DNA from: Sphaerisporangium aureirubrum
GTDB lineage: Bacteria; Actinomycetota; Actinomycetes; Streptosporangiales; Streptosporangiaceae
Direction: 5' to 3'
DNA length: 64,000 nucleotides
NCBI RefSeq assembly: GCF_042658925.1
Contig: NZ_JBHSRF010000032.1
Location: forward strand, 1-64,000
The number at the start of each line of letters is the position of its first letter. The stretch's first letter is position 1. This document shows positions 8,121-16,533 of the stretch, in pieces. The notes under the pieces were generated by a model. It saw only the letters and a list, made by a program, of their open reading frames with translations, made no database searches and was not told where the DNA came from. Position numbers and translations under genes: made by a program.

Positions 8121-8206
8121 GCTAGACGCTAGTTCGCTGGTAGATCGGCGGATGGGGCGCTAGCGGGGGTGCTAGGTCTAGCGGGGGAAGGTGCTAGACC
8201 TAGCAC
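8121..8206. repeat. CTAG-rich repeat cluster with 14-bp hairpin; candidate transfer locus or terminator
   Basis: CTAG, normally scarce in high-GC actinomycete DNA, occurs seven times here (8122, 8129, 8160, 8172, 8178, 8194, 8200), five of them as GCTAG. Positions 8169-8182 and 8193-8206 form a perfect 14-bp inverted repeat. The cluster lies directly downstream of the TraB/FtsK gene. In streptomycete plasmids such as pSVH1 the transfer locus (clt) also lies next to traB and holds short repeats, though of a different sequence. The hairpin may instead, or also, terminate the translocase transcript. Confidence 0.6.
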
Positions 8207-8217
8207 CGGTTCGCGGG

Positions 8218-10503
8218 TCAGGCGGCGCCGCCGGACCTCTTCTTTCCGTCACGTTCGGTGATGGCTGCGGTGATGTCGTCGCGGGTGATGCCGCGCCGGT
8301 TGGCGCCCTTGCCGCCGCCCTCGGGGGTGCCCCACACCTGACCAGTGCGCACGCCGTAGGGCTTGAGCGCGGTGGTGAGCTGGGCGGCGCGGGCGTCGGC
8401 CTCCAGCTCCATCCACGGCCCGTATGCCTCGGGCCGAAGCTCGGCGAGCCGGGCCACGACGACCTCGTTCCACACCTTGGCCTCGGATGCGGCGACTACG
8501 GCGAGGATGTCGGCGAGCAGGTCGTGAGCCGGGGCGGTGGGGGCGGGGGTCTCGCCGAGGGCGTGACCGGACAGCGTGCCGCGGGCCTGACGTAGGGCGT
8601 GGGCGCGGTCGGCGATCTTCTGGGTGGCGGGGGTGTTGAGATAGGCCGACTTGACGACCTTGGGCATCGGGGTGGCGCCGACCAGGTAGCCGGTACCGGC
8701 GTCGCCGCCCTTGTCCGGCGGGCCGGGCACGAACAACGTCGCCCGGATGCCGTTCTGGTAGGACGAGGTGCCAAGGATCATGTCGTTTTCGAGCTGTCCG
8801 GCGACGCGCAGACAGAACCGGATGGTCACGTTCGCGCTGATGCCGGTGGGCAGGCTCCGCTTGTCGGGGCGCTGGGTGGCCAGGATCAGCACCACGCCGA
8901 GGGCGCGGCCGAGTTTGATGATGAACTCGGCATCCTCGCCGGCCTTGGCGCCGTACTCCTCATGGGCGAACAGGTTCTGACACTCGTCGAAGATGGCCAC
9001 CAGCGGATGCAGGCCAAGGGCGCGCTTGTCGGCGATCTGCCGGGTCACCTTCTTGTCCGGGCACAGGTCCGGCGGCAGCGTCTTGATCGCGGCGGCGCGG
9101 CGCATGACCTCCTTGCGCAGCAGAGCGAGGGAGTCGGCGGCGTAGGCGATGGAGGGGTCATCGATGCCGGAGACGAACCGGTGGGCGTTCTGCTCGTGGA
9201 CGTCGAGGTCGCCGGTGCCCTTAAGTTCGTGAATCCACAGCTCGACCGAGGGGTCCAGTGCCGCCCCCGAGGCCAGCACGCGCACCGATGCGGTCTTGCC
9301 CTGGCCGGGCTGGGAGCCGATCAGGATGTTCTGCTCGATGATCGGCACGGTGATCGGGCGGCCTCGGGGGTCGGCGCCGAACGGGATGCCGCGGAACACA
9401 TCGTGCGAGCCGGCCTTGACCAGCGGCGACCTGACCACGGTCTTGGACAGGTCCTTGTCACCGACCCACAGGATCAGCCGGCCCTCGTGAATGGTCGAGT
9501 CGCCCTCGGGCCAGATCGAGCCGAGGGGGCGCCGCAGCGCCGAGGCCATCCGGTCCCGCTTGTCGAGGATGTCGCCCACCGTCACGCCGTAGGGCAGGTC
9601 GATGTCGGCACGCCAGCCGGGGCCGTCCCGCATGATCGGCGAGACGAACCGGATGGCGTCCCTGGGGTTCTTCGACATGGCCTGATTGATGCCGGCGATA
9701 CCCAGGACCGTGATGGCACGGATCACGATGTCGCTGGTGAGTTTCTCCACCGAGGATGGGATGACCGCGCGGTCGATCAGCGGCCGGTCGGCGGGCCTGC
9801 CGACCACGCCGAGAACGGCCAGGGCGACGGCCAGCGCGCCCCATTGCGCGGTGGTGGGCGCCGCGGCGACCACGATGCCCACGATCAGCAGCGTCACCAG
9901 CACGCCGAGGGCGGCCGGGACACGCAGCCGGACACGGGCGTCCCGCTGACGGGACAGCTTGAGGTAGTTCTCCGGGTCGGCCTTCTGGACCGCAGCTACC
10001 CGTACCGGCTCGCCCTCCAAATCGAAGGTCCACCTGACCATTCCGCCCACCAGACGGGCGAACCCGCGGGGGGAGCGGACGGCCATCCGCCCGGCGTACA
10101 ACGGGGTCCGGGTCACCTGGTAACCGGCGACGTGCGCGTAATGCACACCGACCCAGCGAAGGATGTGGACGGCCTCAGTCCGCGAACGCAGCCACAGCGG
10201 GACGATCGGCCGGCGGGTCCGGGCCTTCTCCTCCAAGTCGGTCAGCCAGTCACGGCGCTCCCCGCCGGGCTGGTCAACCCGGACGACGTCGCCTTCCAAC
10301 AGCGGTCCGTCCGCGCGCGGTGCGGTGGCCGGTCCAGTGTGCGCGGTGGTGTCGGCGGCAGGCGGGTAGGGGTGGCGTCCGGCGCGGACGGTGTCGAGGT
10401 GGACGACCTCGGCGTCCTTGCCGCCGGCGTCGTCCGCGGTCTGTATCTCGTCTGTGGTCCGGTCGGGGGCGTGGTCGTCGCGAGGGTCGAGCGGGTTGCT
10501 CAT
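8218..10503 (-). CDS. FtsK/SpoIIIE-type conjugative DNA translocase (TraB-like)
   Basis: A 761-aa main transfer protein that would pump double-stranded element DNA between mycelial cells. The N-terminal 160 residues are hydrophilic; two close membrane helices follow (LGVLVTLLIVGIVVAAAP and WGALAVALAVLGVV), then the motor with Walker A GSQPGQGKTA, Walker B LVAIFDECQ and the ATQRP sensor. The last 100 residues contain a winged-helix-like region ending in a basic tail (RDGKKRSGGAA), the probable DNA-recognition part. Hairpins flank the gene on both sides, so its dose may be set apart from its neighbours. Confidence 0.92.
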   Translation of the reverse strand: MSNPLDPRDDHAPDRTTDEIQTADDAGGKDAEVVHLDTVRAGRHPYPPAADTTAHTGPATAPRADGPLLEGDVVRVDQPGGERRDWLTDLEEKARTRRPIVPLWLRSRTEAVHILRWVGVHYAHVAGYQVTRTPLYAGRMAVRSPRGFARLVGGMVRWTFDLEGEPVRVAAVQKADPENYLKLSRQRDARVRLRVPAALGVLVTLLIVGIVVAAAPTTAQWGALAVALAVLGVVGRPADRPLIDRAVIPSSVEKLTSDIVIRAITVLGIAGINQAMSKNPRDAIRFVSPIMRDGPGWRADIDLPYGVTVGDILDKRDRMASALRRPLGSIWPEGDSTIHEGRLILWVGDKDLSKTVVRSPLVKAGSHDVFRGIPFGADPRGRPITVPIIEQNILIGSQPGQGKTASVRVLASGAALDPSVELWIHELKGTGDLDVHEQNAHRFVSGIDDPSIAYAADSLALLRKEVMRRAAAIKTLPPDLCPDKKVTRQIADKRALGLHPLVAIFDECQNLFAHEEYGAKAGEDAEFIIKLGRALGVVLILATQRPDKRSLPTGISANVTIRFCLRVAGQLENDMILGTSSYQNGIRATLFVPGPPDKGGDAGTGYLVGATPMPKVVKSAYLNTPATQKIADRAHALRQARGTLSGHALGETPAPTAPAHDLLADILAVVAASEAKVWNEVVVARLAELRPEAYGPWMELEADARAAQLTTALKPYGVRTGQVWGTPEGGGKGANRRGITRDDITAAITERDGKKRSGGAA

Positions 10504-10600
10504 GGCGGTGTGTCCTTGTCCGATCGAAGCGGGCGGAAGGGGCGGACGGTCCGGCGGTCGGCGTGGCGGTCCGTCCGGTGGTTCACGGCTGTTTCAGGGC

Positions 10601-10636
10601 GCGGACGGTCCGCGGTCCGGCGTGCGGACCGTCCGC
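10601..10636. terminator. Hairpin with a perfect 13-bp stem upstream of the translocase
   Basis: Arms 10601-10613 and 10624-10636 pair perfectly around a 10-nt loop, between the spdB-like stop and the translocase start. A further GGTCCG-type element lies in the loop. It may attenuate transcription into the translocase gene. Confidence 0.6.
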
Positions 10637-10652
10637 GAGGGGTGGGAGTGGG

Positions 10653-11732
10653 TTAGTGGTCGTCCTCGGTGAGGGCGGCGGGTACGGTCTGACCGGTCTC
10701 GGCGGGGTCGGTCGGTGCTTCGGTCTTGAGCCGAACCAGCAGCGCCGAGGCGCGGTCGGAGGAGATGGACTGTCCGGTCTGGCGGATGGCGGACAGCAGC
10801 CGGTCACGGGTGAGGGCGAGCCCTTGGGCGTCCAGGTCGGCGGAGACCTTCCACCCCAGCGGCATCAGTTCGTCCACGTCCGGCGGTGCGGTGCGCTTGG
10901 TCGTCCGGGCGGTGGTCTTGCGCTTGCCGCCTGCCTCGGCGGCGGCGGTCCGTTTGCGCGGTGCGGCGGTCAGTGCCGGACGGGCCGGTGCGGTCGGCGC
11001 CAGGGTGGCGGGCGGAGGTGTGACCTGTTCGGCGGTGATCTGAAGCGGGGCCGGCGCGCCGGCGGAGGCGAGTTCGCCGAGGCGGTAGAGCGCGCGTTCG
11101 CGGCGGGTGGCCTTGAACCGCCACAGGCGCCCGTAGTGGTCTTGCAGGTCGGTCTTGGCCAGGATGCGGTCACGCTCGCGGGTTAGGGCGTCGGGGTAGC
11201 TGCGGATCTCCCACAGCACCATGCGGCGCCACAGGGTGAACGTGGGGAGCGGGGCCAGCAGCCAGCGAGAGCGGCGGATGCCGTCCATCCGGTCGGGCTT
11301 GACCAGGTCGGCGCGCTTGCGGATGACGTGCGCGCCGACTTCCACGGCCACGACCCACAGCAGCGGCAGCACCGCGTGAGCCACCACGGCGAACCAGTCG
11401 ATCCGGGGTGCGGCCAGGTAGGCGGCGATGTTGAGGTAGACCGTTGCCGCGGTCAGTGCCCAGGGGATGAACCGCAGCCAGCGCAGCCGCATCCCCAGGC
11501 GGGCGAGCACGATGTCCAGCGCGGAGAACACCGCGATACCCAGGTCGATGCCGAGGGGGACGGTCCAGGCGAACCAGCCGAACGAGGGGGCGGCCACCTT
11601 GGCGACACGCTCGAAGCTGTTGACGAACCCCAGCAGGCCGAGCACGCCGGTAACCGCGGCGGTCACCGCGACGGCGGTGTGCTCGCCCTCGCTCAACGGG
11701 CGGGGGCTGTTGACGGTGTCGGTGGTGGTCAT
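10653..11732 (-). CDS. DUF2637 membrane protein, SpdB-like spread protein
   Basis: A 359-aa protein. The N-terminal 150 residues hold four predicted membrane helices (VTAAVTGVLGLLGFVNSF, a WTVPLGIDLGIAVFSA segment, WALTAATVYLNIAAYLA, VLPLLWVVAVEVGAHV). A cytoplasmic region with basic, Ala/Pro-rich linkers and a small C-terminal helical domain follows. DUF2637/SpdB proteins aid intramycelial spread of conjugative elements with TraB. The ATG at 11732 overlaps the upstream stop (ATGA), which decides the start against the much longer open frame. Confidence 0.87.
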   Translation of the reverse strand: MTTTDTVNSPRPLSEGEHTAVAVTAAVTGVLGLLGFVNSFERVAKVAAPSFGWFAWTVPLGIDLGIAVFSALDIVLARLGMRLRWLRFIPWALTAATVYLNIAAYLAAPRIDWFAVVAHAVLPLLWVVAVEVGAHVIRKRADLVKPDRMDGIRRSRWLLAPLPTFTLWRRMVLWEIRSYPDALTRERDRILAKTDLQDHYGRLWRFKATRRERALYRLGELASAGAPAPLQITAEQVTPPPATLAPTAPARPALTAAPRKRTAAAEAGGKRKTTARTTKRTAPPDVDELMPLGWKVSADLDAQGLALTRDRLLSAIRQTGQSISSDRASALLVRLKTEAPTDPAETGQTVPAALTEDDH

Positions 11733-12109
11733 GCGGCACGCTCCTCGGCACAGTTCAGGCACACGCCGAGGTGGCGCGGCAGCACGTAACCGGCGTCGAT
11801 GTGGCAGAGCGGGCAGGTACGGCGTGCGGCGTTCGCCTTGTCCAGCGCGGCGCGCTGCCGAGTGGTGGCGGTGCGCTTGGGCAGAGCGAAACGGATGTCG
11901 TAGAGGTAGGCGGCGCGAACGCCAGGGGCGCCGTGCCGGCGCGAACGCCACAGCACTTGAGCCTGTACGCCCTGCCCGCCGGGGCGAAGCCCTTCGGCGG
12001 TGAGCTGCCGGCGGGTGAGCAGGTGCGGCGGGGCCATCCGCCACGGGTAGGTGGGAATGCCGTACCGGGTGCCGGCGGGGTCCCAGAAGGCGGCGCGGAT
12101 GCGGCTCAT
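11729..12109 (-). CDS. RRQRL-motif zinc-binding AICE protein
   Basis: A 126-aa protein of the small family named after an RRQRL-type motif; here it reads LTRRQLTAEGLRPGGQ. The C-terminus has CPLCH and, about 15 residues on, CLNC, giving a likely zinc site. Such genes sit beside spdB and the translocase in many AICEs; the molecular role is not known. The start ATG overlaps the upstream stop (ATGA) and the stop overlaps the spdB start in the same way, so three genes are translationally chained. Confidence 0.82.
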   Translation of the reverse strand: MSRIRAAFWDPAGTRYGIPTYPWRMAPPHLLTRRQLTAEGLRPGGQGVQAQVLWRSRRHGAPGVRAAYLYDIRFALPKRTATTRQRAALDKANAARRTCPLCHIDAGYVLPRHLGVCLNCAEERAA

Positions 12110-12389
12110 CGGTGGTGTCCCTTCGACAGCACGGGCTTGGTGATGTCGCGGTGCTCCACTTCGGCGCCGAAGCCGACGCTGTGCAGCCGGACGGCCAGGG
12201 CGACGGCCAGCGCCACCGAGCGGTGACGACCGCCCACACAACCGATGGCAACGCGCACCGTCTGCCCCTCGGGCAGGTCGGGCAGGAGGCTGAGCACCAG
12301 CATGGCCAGCCCGCGAACGCTCTCGGCGGCGCCCGGGGTGGTCATGACGTGCTCGGCAACGGGCGCGTCTGAGGGAGGGTGATGATCAC
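12106..12389 (-). pseudogene. RapZ C-terminal-like gene with internal deletion and frame break
   Basis: The C-terminal part, from the ATG at 12345, has 79 codons and carries the RapZ C-terminal signature AIGCVGGRHRSVALA. A good ribosome site (GGGAGAGG) precedes a GTG at 12389 that starts VIITLPQ, matching the usual start of this family. The frame then reaches TGA after 15 codons, while the homologous frame resumes at PVAEHVMTTPG. The middle (normally an SFGYxHG segment) is missing. Either a pseudogene, or translation restarts at the ATG at 12345, which overlaps the TGA by the ATGA pattern used elsewhere in the operon. Confidence 0.7.
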
Positions 12390-12403
12390 GGTTCCCTCTC
12401 CCT

Positions 12404-13291
12404 TCACCGGTCGCTGTAGGGGCGGCGGGGACGACGCGGGCGGACAGTGGCCGGCGCCGGGCGTGGGGTGCGCACGTCTCCGCTGATGGAGCGGGCGTCA
12501 ACGGTGAGCGCGCCGGAGGTGGCCAACTCGGCGGGGGCCTTGACGGTGATGTCTCCGGAGGTCGCCGAGGCGGTCAGGTGGCCGGCGTCGGTGGCGTAGG
12601 CGGTGATGTCGCCCGAGACGGTCGTGAGCTGTCCCGTTCCGCCGAAGTCCTCGATGTGGATGTCACCGGAGGTGGTCGAGGCGGTGACGGTCTCGGTGCG
12701 CCCGAGGCGGATGTCCCCCGAAACGGTCTGCACGGTCGCGTGATCGGGGTAGTCGGCGCGGATGTCGCCGGAGGTGGTGCGAGCGGTCAGCTTGCCGCAG
12801 CCGTCCATGTCCAGGTCACCGGACACCGAGGCGTGGTCAACCCACTCCAGCTCACCACGGACGCTCACCGCGGCGGACTTGCTCCGGACTCGCAGGGCCG
12901 AACCGCGAGGGAGACGTACCTCAGCGCGAACGCCGGGCGTCACGTTCATCCCGGACACGGCTCGCCCGCTGATCACGCTGCCGGAGATGTGCATGGTGCC
13001 GCCGGTCACGATGACGCCACTGTTGATGTTGCCGGCGATGACCGTACGGCCACCGTTGCCTGTGACGATGGTCATGCCGGGCTGGTCGGGGGTGGGCACG
13101 TTGACCGCCACCACACGGGCCTCGGCGGACAGCGTGGCGTCGTCAAGGGCCTCGGCGGGGCCGGTCAGAGTGATCGCGGCGCTGTCGGCGTCGGTGACCT
13201 GCACGGTGATCTGACCGTGCGACATGGTCAGATCGAGCACCACGGGGCCGGGCATGGGGGCGGACAGGGCCCGCGTGCTGGTGTGGCTCAT
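12404..13291 (-). CDS. DUF4097 repeat protein (bactofilin/adhesin-like beta solenoid)
   Basis: A 295-aa protein. The first 150 residues contain GGTMHISGSVISGRAVSG-like turns; the rest is a ladder of repeats with the core TTSGDI/TVSGDI recurring about every 20 residues (TARTTSGDIRADY, TVQTVSGDIRLG, TASTTSGDIHIE, LTTVSGDITAY, TASATSGDITVK). That is the DUF4097 beta-solenoid pattern. A basic Pro/Arg tail (PRRPRRPYSDR) ends it. No signal peptide is visible, so it is probably cytoplasmic or polymerises inside the cell. The start overlaps the WhiB-like stop. Confidence 0.8.
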   Translation of the reverse strand: MSHTSTRALSAPMPGPVVLDLTMSHGQITVQVTDADSAAITLTGPAEALDDATLSAEARVVAVNVPTPDQPGMTIVTGNGGRTVIAGNINSGVIVTGGTMHISGSVISGRAVSGMNVTPGVRAEVRLPRGSALRVRSKSAAVSVRGELEWVDHASVSGDLDMDGCGKLTARTTSGDIRADYPDHATVQTVSGDIRLGRTETVTASTTSGDIHIEDFGGTGQLTTVSGDITAYATDAGHLTASATSGDITVKAPAELATSGALTVDARSISGDVRTPRPAPATVRPRRPRRPYSDR

Positions 13292-13830
13292 CACGCCACC
13301 TCGCGCAGCTCAGCCGCGGTGTTGATCTCGGCGACGGTCATGCCAGCCCACACGCCCGAGGTGGGGCGAGCCTTCAGGGCATAGATGCCGCAGACCAGCC
13401 GCGCCGGGCACGAAGCGCAGACATCACGGGCGACGGCTTCCCGCGCGGCCTTGTCCTCGGCGGACTCGCCGCCCGCGGGGCCGACGTGCAACTCGGGGTC
13501 ATAGACACACTCGGCGTTCTCGGTGAGCGTGCCCGGCGCGCCGAGTCCGGCCAGGGCCGAGGGGTGCACGGGGGTGAAGGTTGCGCCATAGTTCCAAGCG
13601 GCGGCGCGCGCCAGTGTGACCAACTCGGTGAGGTCGTCGGCGGTGCCACAGATCTTGACCAGACGACCCTCGTACCGCTCAACGACCGCCCATACCGGGT
13701 TACCGCTGATGGGGGTCTGCCGGCGAAAGTCGACGGTGACCAGCTCAACGCGGACCATGTGCCGCAGCGACAGGGGCGAGCGGTCAATGACGGTCGGGTG
13801 TGCAGTGTCTAAGCGAGCGAGATTTGCCAT
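13291..13830 (-). CDS. WhiB-like (Wbl) iron-sulfur regulator
   Basis: A 179-aa protein. The Wbl part lies after residue 105: a first cysteine (NAECVYDPELH), then CASCPARLVC, giving the four-cysteine pattern for a 4Fe-4S cluster, and GVWAGM, the usual G[VI]W turn with alanine in place of glycine. The N-terminal 100 residues are an extra domain seen in some element-borne Wbl proteins. It is the first gene of the coupled run toward the translocase, and probably adjusts element or host transcription. Confidence 0.85.
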   Translation of the reverse strand: MANLARLDTAHPTVIDRSPLSLRHMVRVELVTVDFRRQTPISGNPVWAVVERYEGRLVKICGTADDLTELVTLARAAAWNYGATFTPVHPSALAGLGAPGTLTENAECVYDPELHVGPAGGESAEDKAAREAVARDVCASCPARLVCGIYALKARPTSGVWAGMTVAEINTAAELREVA

Positions 13831-13878
13831 GATGGCGGTACTCCTCGATGGCTCAGTGGATGGGTTGTGTGGGGAGAG

Positions 13879-13917
13879 CTGGGGCGGTTCGACTCTTGGC
13901 GGGGTGAACCGCCCCAG
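13879..13917. terminator. Hairpin with a perfect 12-bp stem
   Basis: Arms 13879-13890 and 13906-13917 pair perfectly. It lies between the stop of the 55-aa gene and the wbl start in the leftward direction, and could attenuate read-through into the long operon. Confidence 0.6.
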
Positions 13918-13928
13918 CGTGTGACTGC

Positions 13929-14096
13929 TCAGTTCAGGCTGTTGAAGAACTCGTTGAAGGCGTCAGCCATAGTCGTGATTGCGTTCATGGCCGCCTTGGC
14001 GGCCATGGCAGCGCCATGCGGGTCGCGGACCAGGTAGAAGACCGCGAAGATCAGCAGCACGGTCGGCAGTACTCGACGGGATCCAAAGGAACGCAT
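13929..14096 (-). CDS. Small membrane protein
   Basis: A 55-aa protein beginning MRSFGSRRVLPTVLLIFAVF, with one membrane helix and then an Ala-rich amphipathic stretch (AAMAAKAAMNAITTMADAF). The GAGGAG site seven bases before the ATG is strong. It is the first leftward gene from the divergent control region shared with the GntR regulator. The 387-codon open frame around it is not coding upstream of this ATG. Small proteins of this type often precede AICE transfer operons. Confidence 0.65.
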   Translation of the reverse strand: MRSFGSRRVLPTVLLIFAVFYLVRDPHGAAMAAKAAMNAITTMADAFNEFFNSLN

Positions 14097-14161
14097 GGTT
14101 GCTCCTCTCGCGGGGGCTGTGAAGGTGAGGACTGCCACGACCGTCTTAAGTAACCCTGCTG

Positions 14162-14230
14162 TACTGAGACAGTAGGCCGATGCAAGCGTCATAGTCAACC
14201 CGTGTGCCGTAAGACAGTTGGTCGATATGC
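14162..14230. promoter_or_regulatory. Candidate GntR operators in the divergent control region
   Basis: Position 14162-14174 is the palindrome TACTG-AGA-CAGTA. A related copy, AGACAGTTGGTCGATATGC at 14212-14230, repeats the AGACAGTAGGCCGATGC of 14167-14183 with a few changes. Both copies lie between the leftward 55-aa gene and the rightward GntR gene, and the second ends a few bases before the GntR start. KorSA-type GntR repressors of AICEs bind such sites in their own promoters. Confidence 0.6.
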
Positions 14231-14237
14231 TGGATCC

Positions 14238-14636
14238 GTGGCAGACGGAGAGCTGATACGCGGCGGCCAGCACGCGAGCCGAAGGATTGCAGAAGACCTT
14301 AAAGAGCAAATTGTGCAGGGCGAAACTTATCCACCAGGGGCGAAGCTTAGGTCGATTCGCGAACTCGCGTCGGACTACGGCGTGGCGCATAACACCGCGC
14401 AGGCGGCTGTGCGCCTGCTTCAGTCGATGGGACTTGTAGAGATACGAGTAGGCAGTGGCGCGTACGTCCGAGATCGCCTGTCGGACGCCCCTCTCATCGA
14501 AGAACTCCCACACCTGCGTGCCGAACTCGAACAGGTCCGTGAGCAGGTCAGGCAGACCAAACTGGTCCTGGCAAAGACTGAGCAGGCCCTCAATGCAATT
14601 GTCGATCGCCTGCCGTCGCAAGTCACGAGAGATTGA
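14238..14636 (+). CDS. GntR-family transcriptional regulator (KorSA-like)
   Basis: A 132-aa regulator. The winged HTH covers residues 10-80: ASRRIAEDLKEQIVQGETYP, then PPGAKLRSIRELASDYGVAH, and GLVEIRVGSGAYVRDR as the wing. A short coiled-coil tail (ELEQVREQVRQTKLVLAKTEQAL) takes the place of a ligand domain, typical of small element repressors. The GTG at 14238 is preferred because HTH homology begins soon after; an upstream ATG at 14202 would start inside the operator region. It probably represses the divergent leftward operon. Confidence 0.87.
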   Translation: MADGELIRGGQHASRRIAEDLKEQIVQGETYPPGAKLRSIRELASDYGVAHNTAQAAVRLLQSMGLVEIRVGSGAYVRDRLSDAPLIEELPHLRAELEQVREQVRQTKLVLAKTEQALNAIVDRLPSQVTRD

Positions 14637-14823
14637 CGCCTTCGACGTCATCCCGATACCCATTTGCCCACCCCCTCCTTCTGCTGCCAGCAGGCGATTG
14701 CCGCGCTGATACAAGGAGACGGCCAGGCGCATAGGCATCTCGATGGCGTCTGGGCTGGCACACAAATGGCAAACCGTCTGGCGACGACAGAGCCGAACGG
14801 TTACGGTTGCCGTACTTCGAACG

Positions 14824-16491
14824 ATGTCCGATGCGCCGGCGGGAGGCGTGACGGTGGCCGGTGGCAGGGTGAAGACGCCTAACCTCGTGCTAAGGCGGGT
14901 TCGCGAGGAAGAGCGGCATGAGACCCGAGAGGAGTTCGCTCGGGCGCTGGTAGCTGCCGCGGACCTCATCGGGGAGCACGGCCTTGCCTGTGACGCCCGG
15001 TTGATCGCCCGTTGGGAGGATGGCGAGGTAGGCCGACCACGCCCCGCGTACCAGAGGGCGCTAGAGGCGCTGACTGGACGCGCGTTCGACACGCTCGGAT
15101 TCCGTCAGCCAAATGCCATTGAAGTGCCATCGCCTGATGCGCTGGCCCTCGAAAGACTGTCCTTCTACGTGGAGGAGGGGCAGATGTGGGCGAGGCTAGG
15201 TCGCAGGACATTCCTTGTGGGAAGTACTGCCGCGCTTCTCGCGCAAGTCGGCCCTCTAGCGGGAGGCACGCCGGCGCTCGGCGAAGTGGCTGACCCCTAT
15301 GGCTTCACTAGTCTCATGCGGGAACGCTGGCCCGAACTCAAGCTCTCGCGGCCGAGCCCTGACTACGGAGTGGATCTCACTGCTCTCTTCCCCGCCGGGC
15401 GGGTGCTGGAGGGCTCATCCCTTCAGATGCAGTTTCATGACGCATCGGTGTCGAACGGGCGAGCCCTCGCGTCGCTGACGAACCTCCCTAGATGGACGCA
15501 GTTCTCGCGCACGAGCGGGCGCGCCTTGCTGGTCGGAGCTGATCTCTCCAATGGCGCGCCGCGGTTCTTCGCCCTGGACGCGCGAGAGGCGCGACGACGG
15601 CTGTCGAACTCGCCAGACTCCGGTTCTATCGCCATCCCCACCGCCTACGAGCTGGACGACTTCTCCCTTGGCCTGTTGTGGGCATGTGCCAGCCTTGACG
15701 GCGGTTTGCAGGCGGATGATCAGGATCTCGCCCTCTCACGCGAGGAACTGTCGGCCTACGAGAAGCTCTCGGCCTCTGCCGTCAGTCGAGAAGCTGCCCC
15801 CGAACTGGGGAGCGTGTCTCATATGTGGCTGGGATCAGAGTTCTGTGCCCGTCACATCCTGCGCAATCTGGACGGCTTGCCTGACTTGCCTGTCTTCTGG
15901 ACGCGCGAGCAGCGGGGGGAAGAAGCGTGCGCGTGGTTGCTGTTCGACCACAAGTACGCCTATCTGCGAGCGGTGCGGTCCCGCACAGGCGAACAAGCCT
16001 CGGTGCGCATGTTCTGTATCCCGCGGCAGGCTGTCGACGGCTCTCCGCACTACGAGCGCATCCTCCTCTTCCTCTCCATCGCGCTGATGGAAGCCACTGG
16101 CATCCACGTGAAGGTCTGTGACGACCCTTCCTACTCCGGCGTCGAAGGATTCGTTCTAGGCGGTCAGCAAGCGATCATTGCTAACTGGGTCCGTGGCGCT
16201 GGCATGTGGCACGTGGATACCACCAATCGCCCGTCCGTACTGCGAGAGTTTCGTGAGGCATCCGGCGAGGTCGGGGCCTACTCTGTGATCGAGAGCCGTG
16301 ATCCAGCAAGGCGTATGCGGTCGCTGGCCGACTACCTCGCACTTGACTGGGCATGGCTCCAGACTCGCTGCCAGGCGCTGGCACAGGTTGGGAGCGCGAG
16401 CTTGCTGCGTCCTCGTAGCCGATTGATCTCGGTGGCTGGCATCGATGTGGCTTGCACGTACATCAATGACCTGGAGCGTGCGGCAGCGTGA
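14824..16491 (+). CDS. HTH-domain protein of 555 aa with a large unknown C-terminal domain
   Basis: The N-terminal 90 residues look like an XRE-type HTH with an insertion (VLRRVREEERHETREEFARA, then RLIARWEDGEVGRPRPAYQR, then ALEALTGR). After it comes RRTFLVGSTAALLAQVGPLAG, a hydrophobic stretch, and about 380 residues with no family I recognise. The ATG at 14824 is chosen because the HTH follows directly. It sits 42 bp before the asparaginase gene and is probably co-transcribed with it, so it may regulate or work with the cargo pair. Confidence 0.75.
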   Translation: MSDAPAGGVTVAGGRVKTPNLVLRRVREEERHETREEFARALVAAADLIGEHGLACDARLIARWEDGEVGRPRPAYQRALEALTGRAFDTLGFRQPNAIEVPSPDALALERLSFYVEEGQMWARLGRRTFLVGSTAALLAQVGPLAGGTPALGEVADPYGFTSLMRERWPELKLSRPSPDYGVDLTALFPAGRVLEGSSLQMQFHDASVSNGRALASLTNLPRWTQFSRTSGRALLVGADLSNGAPRFFALDAREARRRLSNSPDSGSIAIPTAYELDDFSLGLLWACASLDGGLQADDQDLALSREELSAYEKLSASAVSREAAPELGSVSHMWLGSEFCARHILRNLDGLPDLPVFWTREQRGEEACAWLLFDHKYAYLRAVRSRTGEQASVRMFCIPRQAVDGSPHYERILLFLSIALMEATGIHVKVCDDPSYSGVEGFVLGGQQAIIANWVRGAGMWHVDTTNRPSVLREFREASGEVGAYSVIESRDPARRMRSLADYLALDWAWLQTRCQALAQVGSASLLRPRSRLISVAGIDVACTYINDLERAAA

Positions 16492-16533
16492 CTGCCGCTC
16501 GTTGACCAGTGAACTTTCGGAAAGGCATCTCGT

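Noticed and set aside
8599..10656. 685-codon open frame on the + strand opposite the translocase gene
   Set aside because: Antisense shadow of a high-GC gene. The translation is low-complexity and the opposite strand has full FtsK motifs.
13929..15092. 387-codon leftward frame spanning the GntR gene
   Set aside because: Only its last 55 codons (from 14096) have a ribosome site and protein-like sequence; the rest is opposite the GntR and HTH genes.
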